64,000 nucleotides of DNA from Pseudoprimorskyibacter insulae (GCF_900302505.1 NZ_OMOJ01000001.1:682001-746000); one strand, 5' to 3'. Shown: positions 1-9,515, numbered from the stretch's first letter. Made by a program: numbers and translations. Notes: generated by a model from the sequence alone, not told the origin.

Positions 1-437
1 TCACCATCGCCATCCCGGAATTCATTGATCTGCTGGATCTGCCCGAAGGTGATCCGCTGCGGCGGCATCTGTTGTCGCTGTTGGCGCGGCAGGCGGCAGC
101 GTTGAAGGCGACGCAGGATGCGTCTGGGCTGTGGCATACGCTTTTGGACGATCCTGACAGCTACCTAGAAGCCTCGGCCACGGCTGGTTTTGCGTATGGC
201 CTGCTGAAATCGGTCCGCAAACGCTATCTGCCGCCAGAGTATCTGAATGTGGCCGAACGTGCCGTCAAAGGTGTTGTCGACAACATCAGCCCCGAGGGCG
301 AGCTGATGCAGGTCTCTTTTGGCACAGCCATGGGCGACGATCTCGATTTTTACCGCGACATCCGACGGACGTCGATGCCTTACGGCCAGGCCATGGCGAT
401 GCTGTGCCTTAGCGAATTTTTGCAAACCTACATCTGA
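1..437 (+). CDS. Glycoside hydrolase family 88/105 protein, C-terminal part
   Basis: The reading frame is open from base 3 and ends at a TGA at 435-437; the N-terminus lies outside the window. The visible 144 residues resemble the end of the (alpha/alpha)6-barrel of unsaturated rhamnogalacturonyl/glucuronyl hydrolases: a Gly-Leu-Trp-His segment followed by a Glu-Ala-Ser-Ala-Thr-Ala-Gly-Phe-Ala-Tyr-Gly stretch and a terminal Pro-Tyr-Gly-Gln-Ala helix. Such enzymes remove the 4,5-unsaturated uronic acid from pectin or glycosaminoglycan lyase products. It sits 82 bp upstream of a sugar ABC importer on the same strand, which fits a cytoplasmic role on imported oligosaccharides. Exact substrate and GH88 versus GH105 cannot be settled from this fragment. 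Confidence 0.75.
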   Translation, partial: TIAIPEFIDLLDLPEGDPLRRHLLSLLARQAAALKATQDASGLWHTLLDDPDSYLEASATAGFAYGLLKSVRKRYLPPEYLNVAERAVKGVVDNISPEGELMQVSFGTAMGDDLDFYRDIRRTSMPYGQAMAMLCLSEFLQTYI

Positions 438-519
438 ACCCATTCGGATGGAGCCAAACGGGACGGACACGACCGTGGAGGACGGTCCCGGCCCGATCAA
501 CAACAGTGGAGGAACTGAC

Positions 520-1803
520 ATGAAACTGACGCGTAGACTATTTCTTGGGTCGATGGGCACCGCAACGGCAGCCACCATTCTGCCCGCATTCCCGGCGTTT
601 GCCCAGGATCGCTCGATCCGGCATTTCTGGTGGGGCAACCCAACCCGAGACAAGAACACCTTTAATGTGATCGACCTGTTCCAAGGCGCCAACCCCGGCA
701 TCAAGGTGTCAGGCGAAACCATCGGCTGGGGCGATTACTGGACCAAGATGGCCACGCAAACCGCCGGCGGCAACATGGCGGACGTGATCCAGATGGCGCA
801 CACGTTCATTCACGAATATGTCGGCCGCGGCGCGATTAAACCGTTGGACGAATTCGTCGGCAATGGCATTGACCTGTCGAACTACGATGCGGGCGCAAAC
901 GATGTCGGCACCATCGACGGCAAGCTGTACGGCATCAATATCGGCTCTACCACGCAGGCGATCCCCTACAACATTCGGGCATTTGAGGACGCCGGGATCG
1001 ACGTGGATACGCTGGCCTGGACCACCGAAGACCTCGCCGCCGCCTGCGCCGCGATCACCGAAAAATCCGGTGGCGCGATGACCGGATCCGAGGATCTGTC
1101 GCTGTATCTTGAGAACTTCGAAGTCTGGGTGCGCTCGACCGGGCGTGACCTGTATTCCGAAGACGGCAAGCTGGAAATGACCGCAGAGGATGTGCAGTCC
1201 TATTGGGAATTCTGGGGCGGTTTGCGCGATGCGGGCTTTGTCGAAGGCAAGGACGCGACCGTGATCCTCGATAAGGGCATGGCCGACCTTGGCATCACCA
1301 AGGGCACGACCGCGATGACCTTCCGCTATGCCAACCAAGTTGGAGCAGTTCAAAGCCTGATGACCGATCCCGTCGGCGCGGCGCGGGTTCCGCAACGCCC
1401 CGGAACCGGCAACGGCCATTATGTGCTGCCGTCGATGTTCCTGTGCATGACGCGCGACGTGGGCGATATCGATGCGGCCAACGCCTATATCGATTTCTGG
1501 ATCAACAACCCAGAAGCACTCAAGTCGCTGGGCATCGACCGTGGCATTCCGCCCAGTCAGATGGGCCGCGATGCGATCGAACCGACCTTGTCGGACGTCG
1601 ATAAGAACGTCGTCGCGTTCTTTGGCGGCGTGCAGGATCAGGTCGGGCCGGTTCCGAACGCTACCCCCAAAGGGGCTGGCGAGGTTCGCGACGCCTTCAT
1701 GCGCACGGGAACTGACGTTGTGCTGGGCAATATGCCCGCCGATGAGGCCGCCGGTCAGTTCATTCAGGACGCCGAAAGCATCCTGATCCGCGCCAACCGC
1801 TAA
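520..1803 (+). CDS. Sugar ABC transporter extracellular substrate-binding protein
   Basis: This is a 427-residue family 1 (MalE/UgpB-type) solute-binding protein. The start at 520 is chosen because a GGAGG lies 7 bases upstream and the protein then opens with a signal peptide (MKLTRRLFLG, hydrophobic Ala/Thr stretch, AFAQD cleavage region); the Thr-Arg-Arg-Leu-Phe-Leu pattern is compatible with Tat export. The frame runs further upstream to 319 but without a signal. The mature protein should bind an oligosaccharide or uronide in the periplasm for the permeases and ATPase that follow. The hydrolase fragment upstream suggests a pectin-derived oligosaccharide as ligand, which is inference from context. 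Confidence 0.88.
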   Translation: MKLTRRLFLGSMGTATAATILPAFPAFAQDRSIRHFWWGNPTRDKNTFNVIDLFQGANPGIKVSGETIGWGDYWTKMATQTAGGNMADVIQMAHTFIHEYVGRGAIKPLDEFVGNGIDLSNYDAGANDVGTIDGKLYGINIGSTTQAIPYNIRAFEDAGIDVDTLAWTTEDLAAACAAITEKSGGAMTGSEDLSLYLENFEVWVRSTGRDLYSEDGKLEMTAEDVQSYWEFWGGLRDAGFVEGKDATVILDKGMADLGITKGTTAMTFRYANQVGAVQSLMTDPVGAARVPQRPGTGNGHYVLPSMFLCMTRDVGDIDAANAYIDFWINNPEALKSLGIDRGIPPSQMGRDAIEPTLSDVDKNVVAFFGGVQDQVGPVPNATPKGAGEVRDAFMRTGTDVVLGNMPADEAAGQFIQDAESILIRANR

Positions 1804-1810
1804 GACCGAT

Positions 1811-1857
1811 GGCCGGTCCCTGTGCGCGCCCGGCGGGTTTGCGTACAGGGGCCGGCC
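1811..1857 (+). other. Intercistronic stem-loop after binding-protein gene
   Basis: Bases 1811-1823 and 1845-1857 form a 13-bp stem with a single G-T wobble around a 21-base loop, in the 79-bp gap between binding-protein and permease genes. There is no T-tract, so it is more likely an mRNA-stabilising or partial-termination element that raises binding-protein expression over the permeases, as is common in ABC importer operons. The role is inferred. Confidence 0.6.
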
Positions 1858-1882
1858 CACACGCACGAAAGCAACACACCTT

Positions 1883-2776
1883 ATGTTCCGCTTTTTACGC
1901 AGAAACGCTGCCGGATACGTTTTCCTGTCGCCGTGGCTGGTGGGCTTTGTGTTCCTAGCCCTGGGACCGATCCTTGCCTCGCTCTACATGAGCTTTACTC
2001 GATACGACATGGTGTCGCCCCCGGTCTGGGACGGTCTGGGCAATTATCAATATATGTTCGAACACGACCGCCGCTTCTGGAAGGCGTTGCAGGTCACGTT
2101 CACCTTTGTGGCGTTTTCGGTCCCGTTGCGGCTGGCCATGGCGCTGGGGGTGGCGATGCTGCTCGACAAGGGGCTTCGGACTATCGGACTGTATCGCGCG
2201 ATCTTTTACCTGCCGTCGCTGCTGGGCGCGTCCATCGCGATCGCGCTGCTGTGGCGTGAAATGTTTGGCGTCGACGGGGTGGTGAACGGCGCGCTGGCGA
2301 TGATCGGCATCGAGGGCAGGGGGTGGATCACCGATCCCGACACCTCGCTCTATACGATTGTCATCCTTGCGATGTGGCAGTTCGGATCGCCTATGTTGAT
2401 CTTCTTGGCCGGGCTGCGCGGTATCCCCCGCGACCTGTATGAAGCGGCTGAAATCGACGGCACATCGAAGTGGCGGCAGTTTTGGCGGATCACTTTGCCG
2501 ATGCTCGCGCCGGTGGTGTTCTTCAATCTCGTGCTCCAAACCATCGAGGCGTTCAAGACTTTCACCTCGGCGTTTATCATCTCGAACGGAACGGGGGCGC
2601 CCGCCGACAGCCTGCTGTTCTATACGGTCTATCTCTTTAACGAAGCGTTCAAGTTCTTCCGGATGGGCTACGCATCGGCGCTGGCGTGGGTGCTGTTGAT
2701 CATCATCGCCGTCTTTACGGCGCTGGCCTTTGCAACCTCGAAATACTGGGTACACTATGAAAACGAACGTGATTGA
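1883..2776 (+). CDS. Sugar ABC transporter permease (MalF/UgpA type)
   Basis: This 297-residue inner-membrane protein has about six hydrophobic segments starting at residue 10 and the EAA loop near residues 188-205 (YEAAEIDGTSKWRQFWRI), which contacts the ATPase. It belongs to the carbohydrate-type permease family COG1175. It is followed by a second permease overlapping by 20 bp, so the pair forms the heterodimeric channel. The start ATG at 1883 begins a typical short cytoplasmic N-terminus (MFRFLRRNAAGYVFL) leading directly into the first membrane helix. Confidence 0.9.
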   Translation: MFRFLRRNAAGYVFLSPWLVGFVFLALGPILASLYMSFTRYDMVSPPVWDGLGNYQYMFEHDRRFWKALQVTFTFVAFSVPLRLAMALGVAMLLDKGLRTIGLYRAIFYLPSLLGASIAIALLWREMFGVDGVVNGALAMIGIEGRGWITDPDTSLYTIVILAMWQFGSPMLIFLAGLRGIPRDLYEAAEIDGTSKWRQFWRITLPMLAPVVFFNLVLQTIEAFKTFTSAFIISNGTGAPADSLLFYTVYLFNEAFKFFRMGYASALAWVLLIIIAVFTALAFATSKYWVHYENERD

Positions 2777-3668
2777 TCGTTCCACGGTCGCTGACCCGGA
2801 GGCCGATCTGGCGCATGAAATCAGACTGCGCCAGAAAGCCCGCGAGAAACGTGCGCGCCTGCTCAAACACGCCTTTCTGATGCTGTTGTCCTTTGTGATG
2901 CTCTATCCGCTGCTCTGGCTGTTTGCGTCCTCGTTGAAGCCGGAAAACGAGATCTTTGGCGATCTTGGTCTGTGGCCCTCGCAATTCCAGTGGTCGAATT
3001 ACACCGAAGGCTGGAACGCGCTGCCGGTGTCCTTCACCGTGTTCTACGCGAATTCGGCCATCGTCACGGTGCTGTCGGTCATCGGCAACCTGCTATCGTG
3101 TTCGTTTGCGGCTTATGCCTTCGCCCGGCTGACCTTCAATGGCCGGACCTTTTTCTTTGCGTTGATGATGATGACCATGATGCTGCCGTATCATGTGGTC
3201 CTGATCCCGCAATACGTGCTGTTCCTGAACCTTGGGTGGGTCGACACCTACCTGCCGCTGATCGTGCCGCGGTTCCTGGCCGCCGATGGGTTCTTTATCT
3301 TTCTGATGGTGCAGTTCTTCCGCCAGATCCCGCGCGAGCTGGACGAGGCCGCGATGATCGACGGTTGTTCCCCGTTTAAGATCTACTGGGCGATCATCCT
3401 GCCGCTGTCGCTGCCCGCCATGGGCACTGCCGCCATCTTTTCGTTGATCTGGGTCTGGGAAGATTTCCTCGCCCCGCTGATTTATCTCAATGACATCAAC
3501 AGCTACACCGTGCCGCTTGCCCTGCGTCTGTTCGTCGATCAGGAAGGGCAATCCGCCTTTGGCCAGATGTTCGCGATGTCCGTCTTGTCCCTTGTGCCGG
3601 TGCTGCTGTTCTTCGTCGCTTTCCAGAAGCTGATCATTCGCGGCATCGCCACCTCTGGTATGAAATAA
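2757..3668 (+). CDS. Sugar ABC transporter permease (MalG/UgpE type)
   Basis: A 303-residue COG0395-type permease. The ATG at 2757 lies inside the end of the previous gene and gives a protein starting [11 protein letters not shown]; the frame extends upstream to 2730 but only inside the neighbouring coding region. A charged N-terminal 45 residues precede the first membrane helix ([19 protein letters not shown]), which agrees with MalG-like topology. The EAA motif ([19 protein letters not shown]) is near residues 196-214. It pairs with the preceding permease to form the membrane channel of the importer. Confidence 0.9.
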   Translation: MKTNVIDRSTVADPEADLAHEIRLRQKAREKRARLLKHAFLMLLSFVMLYPLLWLFASSLKPENEIFGDLGLWPSQFQWSNYTEGWNALPVSFTVFYANSAIVTVLSVIGNLLSCSFAAYAFARLTFNGRTFFFALMMMTMMLPYHVVLIPQYVLFLNLGWVDTYLPLIVPRFLAADGFFIFLMVQFFRQIPRELDEAAMIDGCSPFKIYWAIILPLSLPAMGTAAIFSLIWVWEDFLAPLIYLNDINSYTVPLALRLFVDQEGQSAFGQMFAMSVLSLVPVLLFFVAFQKLIIRGIATSGMK

Positions 3669-3678
3669 GGAAGTCTCC

Positions 3679-4767
3679 ATGTCTGCTCTGACACTCCGCA
3701 ATGTCGGTAAATCCTATGGTGCGCTTGATATCATCAAGGGTCTGAACCTCGATATCCGCGACGGCGAATTCCTCGTGCTGGTCGGGCCCTCGGGCTGTGG
3801 CAAATCCACGCTTTTGCGGATGATCGCCGGTCTCGAAGAGATCACCGACGGCACCATCGCCATTGACGATCGGATCGTGAATGATCTGCCCGCCTCGAAA
3901 CGCAACCTGTCGATGGTGTTCCAATCCTACGCGCTGTATCCGCACATGTCCGTGCGTAAGAACCTGGCCTTTGGCCTGCAAAACCTGTCGATGTCCAAGG
4001 ACGAGATCAACCGCCGCGTCGACGAGGCCGCGCGGATCTTGCAGATCGAACCTTTGATGGACCGCAAGCCGCGTCAGTTGTCGGGGGGGCAGAAACAGCG
4101 CGTCGCGATCGGGCGCTGCATCGTCCGCGAACCGGGCCTGTTCCTGTTCGATGAACCGCTGTCCAACCTTGACGCCGAATTGCGTGTGCAAATGCGGGTC
4201 GAACTCGCGGCGCTTTACCGGCGGCTCAAGACGACGATGATCTACGTCACCCACGATCAGGTCGAAGCGATGACTCTGGCCAGCCGCATCGTTGTTTTGC
4301 GGGCAGGCAAGATCGAGCAGGTCGGAACCCCTGAGGAGCTGTACACGCGGCCCGCCAACCTGTTCGTCGCGGGCTTTCTCGGGTCGCCCAAGATCAATAT
4401 GCTGCCCGCCATGGTGGACGGCGACGCCACTGCGCCCCTTGCCAAGATGGCAGATTTTCCGGCGTTCACATTGCCCGCGCTATCGACCGCCGCGCGCGAC
4501 ATTACGATCTGTGTCCGCCCTGAAGCCATCCACCTTGATGGTGGCGAGGTGCAGGCGACGGGAACGATCCGGCTGGTTGAATACCTTGGCGCTGAGCGGC
4601 TGATCCACATCGACCTGCCCTCGGGCCAGACCTTGCTGTTCCACGCCACCGGACCGGACCAGCATGTTGTCGGGGATACCCTTCAGGTCGGCTTCGATCT
4701 TGCGGACATGCATTTCTTTGACGCTGACGGGGTACGGATGGAAGCCGCGATTGCGCAGGCCGCCTGA
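3679..4767 (+). CDS. Sugar ABC transporter ATP-binding protein (UgpC/MalK type)
   Basis: This 362-residue ATPase energises the importer encoded just upstream (10-bp gap, AGGAAG ribosome binding site). Visible motifs are Walker A (GPSGCGKST) near residue 36, the Q-loop, the signature LSGGQKQR near residue 134, Walker B with catalytic Glu ([12 protein letters not shown]) and the switch His (VTHDQ). The last roughly 120 residues form the OB-fold regulatory domain typical of MalK/UgpC, so length and architecture match the family. It is the last gene of the operon; the next gene converges on it. Confidence 0.93.
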   Translation: MSALTLRNVGKSYGALDIIKGLNLDIRDGEFLVLVGPSGCGKSTLLRMIAGLEEITDGTIAIDDRIVNDLPASKRNLSMVFQSYALYPHMSVRKNLAFGLQNLSMSKDEINRRVDEAARILQIEPLMDRKPRQLSGGQKQRVAIGRCIVREPGLFLFDEPLSNLDAELRVQMRVELAALYRRLKTTMIYVTHDQVEAMTLASRIVVLRAGKIEQVGTPEELYTRPANLFVAGFLGSPKINMLPAMVDGDATAPLAKMADFPAFTLPALSTAARDITICVRPEAIHLDGGEVQATGTIRLVEYLGAERLIHIDLPSGQTLLFHATGPDQHVVGDTLQVGFDLADMHFFDADGVRMEAAIAQAA

Positions 4768-4860
4768 CAGGCAGCTTGCCGCCCTCGGCGCCGGTTGCGG
4801 CATCGGGTGTATTCAGTAAGCCTTGTATCTTGGAAAGAACCCGACCCGGCCGGTCAGGAT

Positions 4861-4880
4861 GGGCGGCCCGAAAGCCGCCC
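4861..4880. other. Stem-loop between convergent genes
   Basis: A perfect 7-bp GC stem (4861-4867 with 4874-4880, loop CCGAAA) lies between the ABC ATPase gene and the convergent RTX gene. Neither strand shows a T-tract after it, so a bidirectional transcription barrier is possible but not demonstrated. Confidence 0.4.
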
Positions 4881-4887
4881 AATGCCA

Positions 4888-7062
4888 TTAGGCCAATAGG
4901 TCGAACACGTCGGCGCCAACTTTGACGTTCAACTGAGATTGCGCGCCACCATCCACAAGTGCCCAGAGCATTACGCCGGTGACCTTGTGGGTGATGAACA
5001 CTTCCTGCGTGGCGGAATCGCCTGCGCTGGCTGTGGTGGCGCGCTGAACCAGGAAATTCTCTTTCACGGCTGAACCGCCGTAGAACAGCAAATCGCCCTC
5101 AGCGGCGTTGTAATCCTGAATCCAATCGGACCCGTGGCCAGCATTGCCGGAGTGGAAAAACTTATCCGCGCCTGCGCCGCCGTTCACACGGTCATATCCG
5201 AAGCCGCCATTGATGAAATCGTTGCCATCGCCGCCGAAAATCAGGTCGGACCAAGCCGACCCGGTCAGGACGTCATCGCCTGTGCCGCCGATCACCGTAT
5301 CCGCGCCATATCCTCCCTCCAGCGTGTCATTGCCTGCATCGCCGCGCAGTTCATCATTGCCATAGCCGCCGTCGATGGAATCATTGCCGTTGCCGCCATA
5401 GACGACATCGCGCAGGTCGGCCTCGGTCGTGCCGCCAAAGATGATGTCATCGCCGTCCAGCCCGATCAGAGTGTCCGATCCATCAAGGCCATAAAGCGTG
5501 TCGTTGAACGCGGTCCCGGTCAGCTTGTCCGGCCCATCTGTGCCATTCAGGGCTTGGCCCGTCGGGGTGCTGCCGATCACCGGCCCGCGAATGCCGCTTG
5601 AGACGACCTCATCTGTGTCATTGCCATCGCGATAGCTGATCTTGACGCTGATCCCGGTGTCGATGTCTTCGGGGACAAGAGTGTAGCTCGGACCCGTCGC
5701 GCCGGTGATCGCCTCTCCGTCCCGCAGCCATTGATAGTTGAGCAGGCCAATCCCATCGGCATCCGACAGGGCGGTGACATCGGCGGTTAGAACCGTGCCC
5801 ACGGTCAGATCGCCCTGCACCAGAATATCGCCTGTCGGCGCGTTGTTGTGTGCTACGGCGTCCAGGTATTCATCGACAGTCAATTGAGCCTGCTTGCCCG
5901 AAACGACCAGTGCCAGATCGTCGATTGAAAAGATATCGCGCAGTTCTGGCCCTTGTTCGGGCGACCGGGGTTCATACAGAACAATCGCCGCAACGGTTTT
6001 CGCCTCGGACGGGTCCAGCACGTAGGAATAGAACTGTTCGCCGCCGGTGTTCAGCGGGTTGGCATCGGTCAAGGTGCGATAGATGCTGCCGTCCGAGAAA
6101 TGGATATCCAAATAGACGTCGCGCTTGGTGGCTTCGCGCCCCATCAGGTTCAGGCCAAAGCCCCAGACCGGCGGGCTTGTGCCCTGATCAAAGCAGATCA
6201 TCACGCCGCCGCTGGTCTGTTCACCGGGCAGAACCTCTAGGTACTGATTGCCGCCACCGGTCTTGTTGTAGCCGCGATCGGCGTCATTGCCGGGATTGGT
6301 TGCAACGCCCGGATCATCGCCCCATGCAGCGGGGTTTGAATTGATCGCGTTCCCGGTGTTGAACAGATGGATGGACATCAGCCCGTCGACAATCAGCGTG
6401 CCGTCGGCGGTGCCATCAGGCATCGTGCCGGTGGCCGTACTATGAGTGGTTCCGGCAGCGGCGGTGTAGCTGTGGCCAGTGCCGGCGAAGTTGCCGTTCG
6501 CTTCGGCCTCAAAGGTGTGCAGGATCACGCCAAAGGTTGTCGTCGCCATGGCGCGAATCGCGTCCGCGAAATCGTTGACTTCTTTCAAGCCGCTGGCCGA
6601 CCACGCAGGCGGCGCGGCGATAGAGCCGTCAAGTTCGGTCAACGAGCTGATATTTTCGGTCACAAAGCTGGGCGCACCATCCACGCTGGCCGTGGTCATG
6701 GTGTGGACAGCAAGGTAATCGTCGTAGAAATCCCCTAGATCCAGGTCGCAAAGCTGTTGGTCGGTGGACAGGCTGACAAGCCCGGTGGGTTCGGACAAAA
6801 GCGCCTCGCCCACGCCAAGCCCATCAGTATAGGTGACCTGAACCGATACGATATTGCCGACATCGGCCAATCCAAGGGTATAGGTTTCACTATTGGCACC
6901 CGAGATGGCCGCGCCGTTTCGCATCCATTGATAGGCGAATGGGTTCAGCCCGTCGGCATCGCTAATAGCGCTGGTATCGGCGGTCAGGGTTTCGTTTTGT
7001 GTGTGCGTCCCGGTAATCAGGACATTCCCTTCGGGCGGGGAATTGGTGGCAACGACAGCCAT
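4888..7062 (-). CDS. RTX-type calcium-binding secreted protein
   Basis: A 724-residue protein started at the ATG at 7062, preceded by GGAGGAG 4 bases upstream; the frame runs 45 bases further without a better site. The N-terminus lacks a Sec signal. It contains two or more copies of an Ig/cadherin-like linker with the pattern Asp-Ala-Asp-Gly...Tyr-Gln-Trp-X-Arg-(D/N)-Gly-X-X-Ile (around residues 30-75 and 415-470), a middle globular region, and then from about residue 510 a run of nonapeptide GGxGxDxLx calcium-binding repeats. The C-terminus has the acidic DWIQDYNAAEGD block seen in type I secretion substrates. It is therefore predicted to be exported by a type I system not present here. No catalytic domain is recognised in the middle region; an adhesin or surface enzyme are both possible. 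Confidence 0.85.
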   Translation of the reverse strand: MAVVATNSPPEGNVLITGTHTQNETLTADTSAISDADGLNPFAYQWMRNGAAISGANSETYTLGLADVGNIVSVQVTYTDGLGVGEALLSEPTGLVSLSTDQQLCDLDLGDFYDDYLAVHTMTTASVDGAPSFVTENISSLTELDGSIAAPPAWSASGLKEVNDFADAIRAMATTTFGVILHTFEAEANGNFAGTGHSYTAAAGTTHSTATGTMPDGTADGTLIVDGLMSIHLFNTGNAINSNPAAWGDDPGVATNPGNDADRGYNKTGGGNQYLEVLPGEQTSGGVMICFDQGTSPPVWGFGLNLMGREATKRDVYLDIHFSDGSIYRTLTDANPLNTGGEQFYSYVLDPSEAKTVAAIVLYEPRSPEQGPELRDIFSIDDLALVVSGKQAQLTVDEYLDAVAHNNAPTGDILVQGDLTVGTVLTADVTALSDADGIGLLNYQWLRDGEAITGATGPSYTLVPEDIDTGISVKISYRDGNDTDEVVSSGIRGPVIGSTPTGQALNGTDGPDKLTGTAFNDTLYGLDGSDTLIGLDGDDIIFGGTTEADLRDVVYGGNGNDSIDGGYGNDELRGDAGNDTLEGGYGADTVIGGTGDDVLTGSAWSDLIFGGDGNDFINGGFGYDRVNGGAGADKFFHSGNAGHGSDWIQDYNAAEGDLLFYGGSAVKENFLVQRATTASAGDSATQEVFITHKVTGVMLWALVDGGAQSQLNVKVGADVFDLLA

Positions 7063-7178
7063 GGTCTCCTCCTTCCATTTCGTCGGTCTTGGACCTTGCC
7101 GGGGCATTTCGCCTGTCTTCCGGCCCTAAGGTAACCTGCGACGTCTTTTCGGTCGTAATGTGGCAATAAGCTTGCAAA

Positions 7179-7224
7179 TTGGGTGTATGTCAGACGTTTC
7201 TTTGGGTGTATGTCAGACGTTTCT
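7179..7224. repeat. 23-bp perfect tandem repeat upstream of RTX gene
   Basis: Two identical, directly adjacent 23-base units occupy 7179-7201 and 7202-7224; each contains TGTCAGACGTTTC. They lie 117-162 bases upstream of the RTX start, in the position of a promoter or operator. The rest of the 387-bp gene-free stretch 7063-7449 shows no open reading frame worth calling; a 7-bp inverted repeat (7356-7362 with 7372-7378) is the only other structure seen. Confidence 0.8.
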
Positions 7225-7449
7225 GACCCATTCGCCAAGCATAGATCATGCCACCCGCGACGTAAGGTAAACCATCTTGGCCAAAGCCGCTGTCCGGCAG
7301 GGGAAAAATCTGGGTGCGTTGGCATTCGCAAAGGATTGCGCGCGAAACTTTAGGAAATTGGGGGTCTTGCGCCCAATTGGGCTGGGGTTTGTTGTTTCTT
7401 GATTGTTCCGAGTGTCTTGCTTTGCGGCATCACTGTCGCAAAAATCGCA

Positions 7450-8589
7450 TCAATCTCCAAGAATTTCTGACGTATGCTGGCCCAGTGTGGGCGGGCCTTC
7501 GGCATGGCCGGGGCCGCCATGGGCAAATGTGAAACCGGCGTTCAAAATCTCGGCCTCTCCATCGCCGAACGGGATAGACAGCGTCAGATCGCGGGCTTGG
7601 GTCCAGCCACGGGCAAAAACATCCTCAAATTGCAGCACTTCTCCGGCAGGCACGCCAGCGGCGGCCAGCAAAGGCCCCCATTCGGCAGCGGGGCGAGCGG
7701 CAAAGGCATCGCGCAACTGTGTTTGCAGCGCGTCCGAATTGGCCTGCCGCGCATCGCGATCCGCAAAGCGCGGGTCACTGGTCAAGCCCCCCAGACCCAG
7801 CGCTTGTAATAGCGCCTGAACCTGTTTTTCCTGCACGGCGCCTATGGTGATTTGTCCCTTGGCGGTCGGAAAGGTGTCGGCGGTGGGGGCGCGGGAAAAG
7901 CCGCCGTTGCCCGTGCGCACATGGCGCGTGCCGTTGAGCAGGAACGGATTGACCACCGACAGCATCATCACAAGCGTCGTATCCAGCATCGCCACATCGA
8001 CCATCTGCCCGTCGCCGCCAAACCGTTCGCGTTGCAGCAGCGCCGACAGGGTCGCCAAAGCCGCCATCACCCCGGTGAAGGTATCTACGATAGGAATACC
8101 AATGCGGATCGGGTCGTCGCCTTCATGGCCTGACACGTTCATCAGGCCCGACAGGCTTTGTACGATCTGGTCAATTGCCGGATGGTCGCGCAAGGGGCTG
8201 TCCTGTCCAAACCCCGAGACAGAACAATAGACGATCCCCGGTCGCAGCGCCTTGGCGGCCTGAAACCCAAGGCCAAGGCGATCCATCACGCCGGGGCGGA
8301 AGTTTTCGATCACCACGTCGCTTGAGGCCATCAGGCGCTGGGCGTGGGCAAGGCCGCCGTCGCTTTTCAAGTCCAGCACCACGGATTTCTTGCCGCTGTT
8401 GATGCCGACAAAGGCCGGGGCCATGCCGCGTTCTGACGGGATCAGGGAATAGTTGCGCAATGGGTCGCCGCTTGGGGATTCAACCTTGATGACCTCGGCG
8501 CCCAGCAGGCGCAAAAGATGCGTGGCCAATGGGCCGGCAACGACATGGGTGAAGTCAAGAATGCGCAGGCCTTCAAGGGGTTGGGGCAT
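7450..8589 (-). CDS. CaiB/BaiF family (type III) CoA-transferase
   Basis: A 379-residue type III acyl-CoA transferase. The N-terminus (MPQPLEGLRILDFTHVVAGP) and the GxEVIKVE-type segment (LGAEVIKVESPSGDPLRNY) are characteristic. Start ATG 8589 has AGGAAAG upstream; the frame also opens 18 bases earlier with TTG. The catalytic Asp would be in the MVDVAMLD region near residue 180. It moves CoA between two carboxylic acids. It lies 14 bp downstream of an IclR regulator on the same strand and is divergent from two 2-hydroxyacyl-CoA-dehydratase-like proteins, an arrangement reminiscent of anaerobic 2-hydroxyacid pathways where a type III transferase supplies the CoA thioester. The substrate is not known. 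Confidence 0.88.
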   Translation of the reverse strand: MPQPLEGLRILDFTHVVAGPLATHLLRLLGAEVIKVESPSGDPLRNYSLIPSERGMAPAFVGINSGKKSVVLDLKSDGGLAHAQRLMASSDVVIENFRPGVMDRLGLGFQAAKALRPGIVYCSVSGFGQDSPLRDHPAIDQIVQSLSGLMNVSGHEGDDPIRIGIPIVDTFTGVMAALATLSALLQRERFGGDGQMVDVAMLDTTLVMMLSVVNPFLLNGTRHVRTGNGGFSRAPTADTFPTAKGQITIGAVQEKQVQALLQALGLGGLTSDPRFADRDARQANSDALQTQLRDAFAARPAAEWGPLLAAAGVPAGEVLQFEDVFARGWTQARDLTLSIPFGDGEAEILNAGFTFAHGGPGHAEGPPTLGQHTSEILGD

Positions 8590-8603
8590 GGTCTGGCCTT
8601 TCC

Positions 8604-9389
8604 TCAATCATCGTGCTGTGTGCCGCCAAGCCGGGCGCTGATGGCGCGGCAGCCGTCCAGAACGGCGGCGATCATCCTGTCCCGCAGGTCGGGGGTGACG
8701 CGGCTGGCCGGTGCGGTCACGCCAAAGGCGCAGGCGACAGATCCGTGGCGATCCCGCACCGGGCCAGCGATGCCGACCGAGCCGGAATAGCTGCCAGGCC
8801 CATATTGGCGGCGTTGTTCGTAAAACCCATCGCTGCGCAGTTGCGCCAGATCCAAGGCCAGCGCTTCGGCGGAAAAATCGGGATGGCGGGCAAGCGTCGC
8901 GTCTTGCTGGCGGGTCAACAACCCGGCCAAGGCATCGGGCGTGTCATGGCAGATCAAGGCCAGCGACGGCGCGCCAAAAGTCAGCAGCTTGTGCTGGCCA
9001 AGGCTGACCACCCGCCGGATCGGCTGGGCGGCGACGACCTGATCCAGATCCACGCGGTGGTCGCCCGACCGCACGGACAGAACCGCCGTTTCATCCAACT
9101 GAGCGCTGATGTCTTGCATGACAGGGCGGGCCAAATCCATCAGCCCGGTGCCCGCCCGCGCGGTTTCGGCCAACGCGATGGTTTCATAGCCCAAGGCATA
9201 GTGCCCGGTGCCGGGGTCGCGCTGGACCAAGCCTGCTTGAACCAAGGTTCCCAGCAGCCGCAGCGCCGTGGACCGATGCAAGCCAGTGGCGCGGGACAAT
9301 TCCGCCAAGGACATACGCGGCTGGGACACCGAAAACGCCTGCAAAAGCGATACGGCGCGGTCCAGAACGTTGACGGTCGTTGCGGGCAT
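8604..9389 (-). CDS. IclR family transcriptional regulator
   Basis: A 261-residue regulator with an N-terminal winged helix-turn-helix (about residues 7-65, with SLAELSRATGLHRSTALRLL) and a C-terminal IclR effector-binding GAF-like domain. ATG 9389 is preferred because AGGTG stands 8 bases upstream and the inverted repeat described separately then lies just before it; a GTG at 9398 is the alternative. It probably controls itself, the CoA-transferase downstream and the divergent dehydratase-like operon. Ligand unknown. Confidence 0.88.
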   Translation of the reverse strand: MPATTVNVLDRAVSLLQAFSVSQPRMSLAELSRATGLHRSTALRLLGTLVQAGLVQRDPGTGHYALGYETIALAETARAGTGLMDLARPVMQDISAQLDETAVLSVRSGDHRVDLDQVVAAQPIRRVVSLGQHKLLTFGAPSLALICHDTPDALAGLLTRQQDATLARHPDFSAEALALDLAQLRSDGFYEQRRQYGPGSYSGSVGIAGPVRDRHGSVACAFGVTAPASRVTPDLRDRMIAAVLDGCRAISARLGGTQHDD

Positions 9390-9390
9390 G

Positions 9391-9409
9391 TGTTTCACCT
9401 AATGAAACA
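9391..9409. promoter_or_regulatory. Putative IclR-family operator
   Basis: TGTTTCA (9391-9397) and TGAAACA (9403-9409) form a perfect 7-bp inverted repeat with a 5-base spacer, immediately upstream of the regulator start, and a third TGAAACA half-site is at 9423-9429. IclR-family operators are commonly GTTTC/GAAAC-type palindromes in the divergent intergenic region, so autoregulation and control of the divergent operon are likely. Confidence 0.6.
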
Positions 9410-9515
9410 AATATTTGCGGATTGAAACAAGTCGTAGAATCCGCCTAGTCTTCTGTCAATTGTTCTGTCTTGCCGGAGGCGCGGGGATGTCATCGAAATT
9501 CAATGGCTTCGGTCT

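Noticed and set aside
5134-5601. Antisense frame inside the RTX gene
   Set aside because: It arises from the regular codon pattern of the glycine/aspartate repeats and has no protein-like features of its own.
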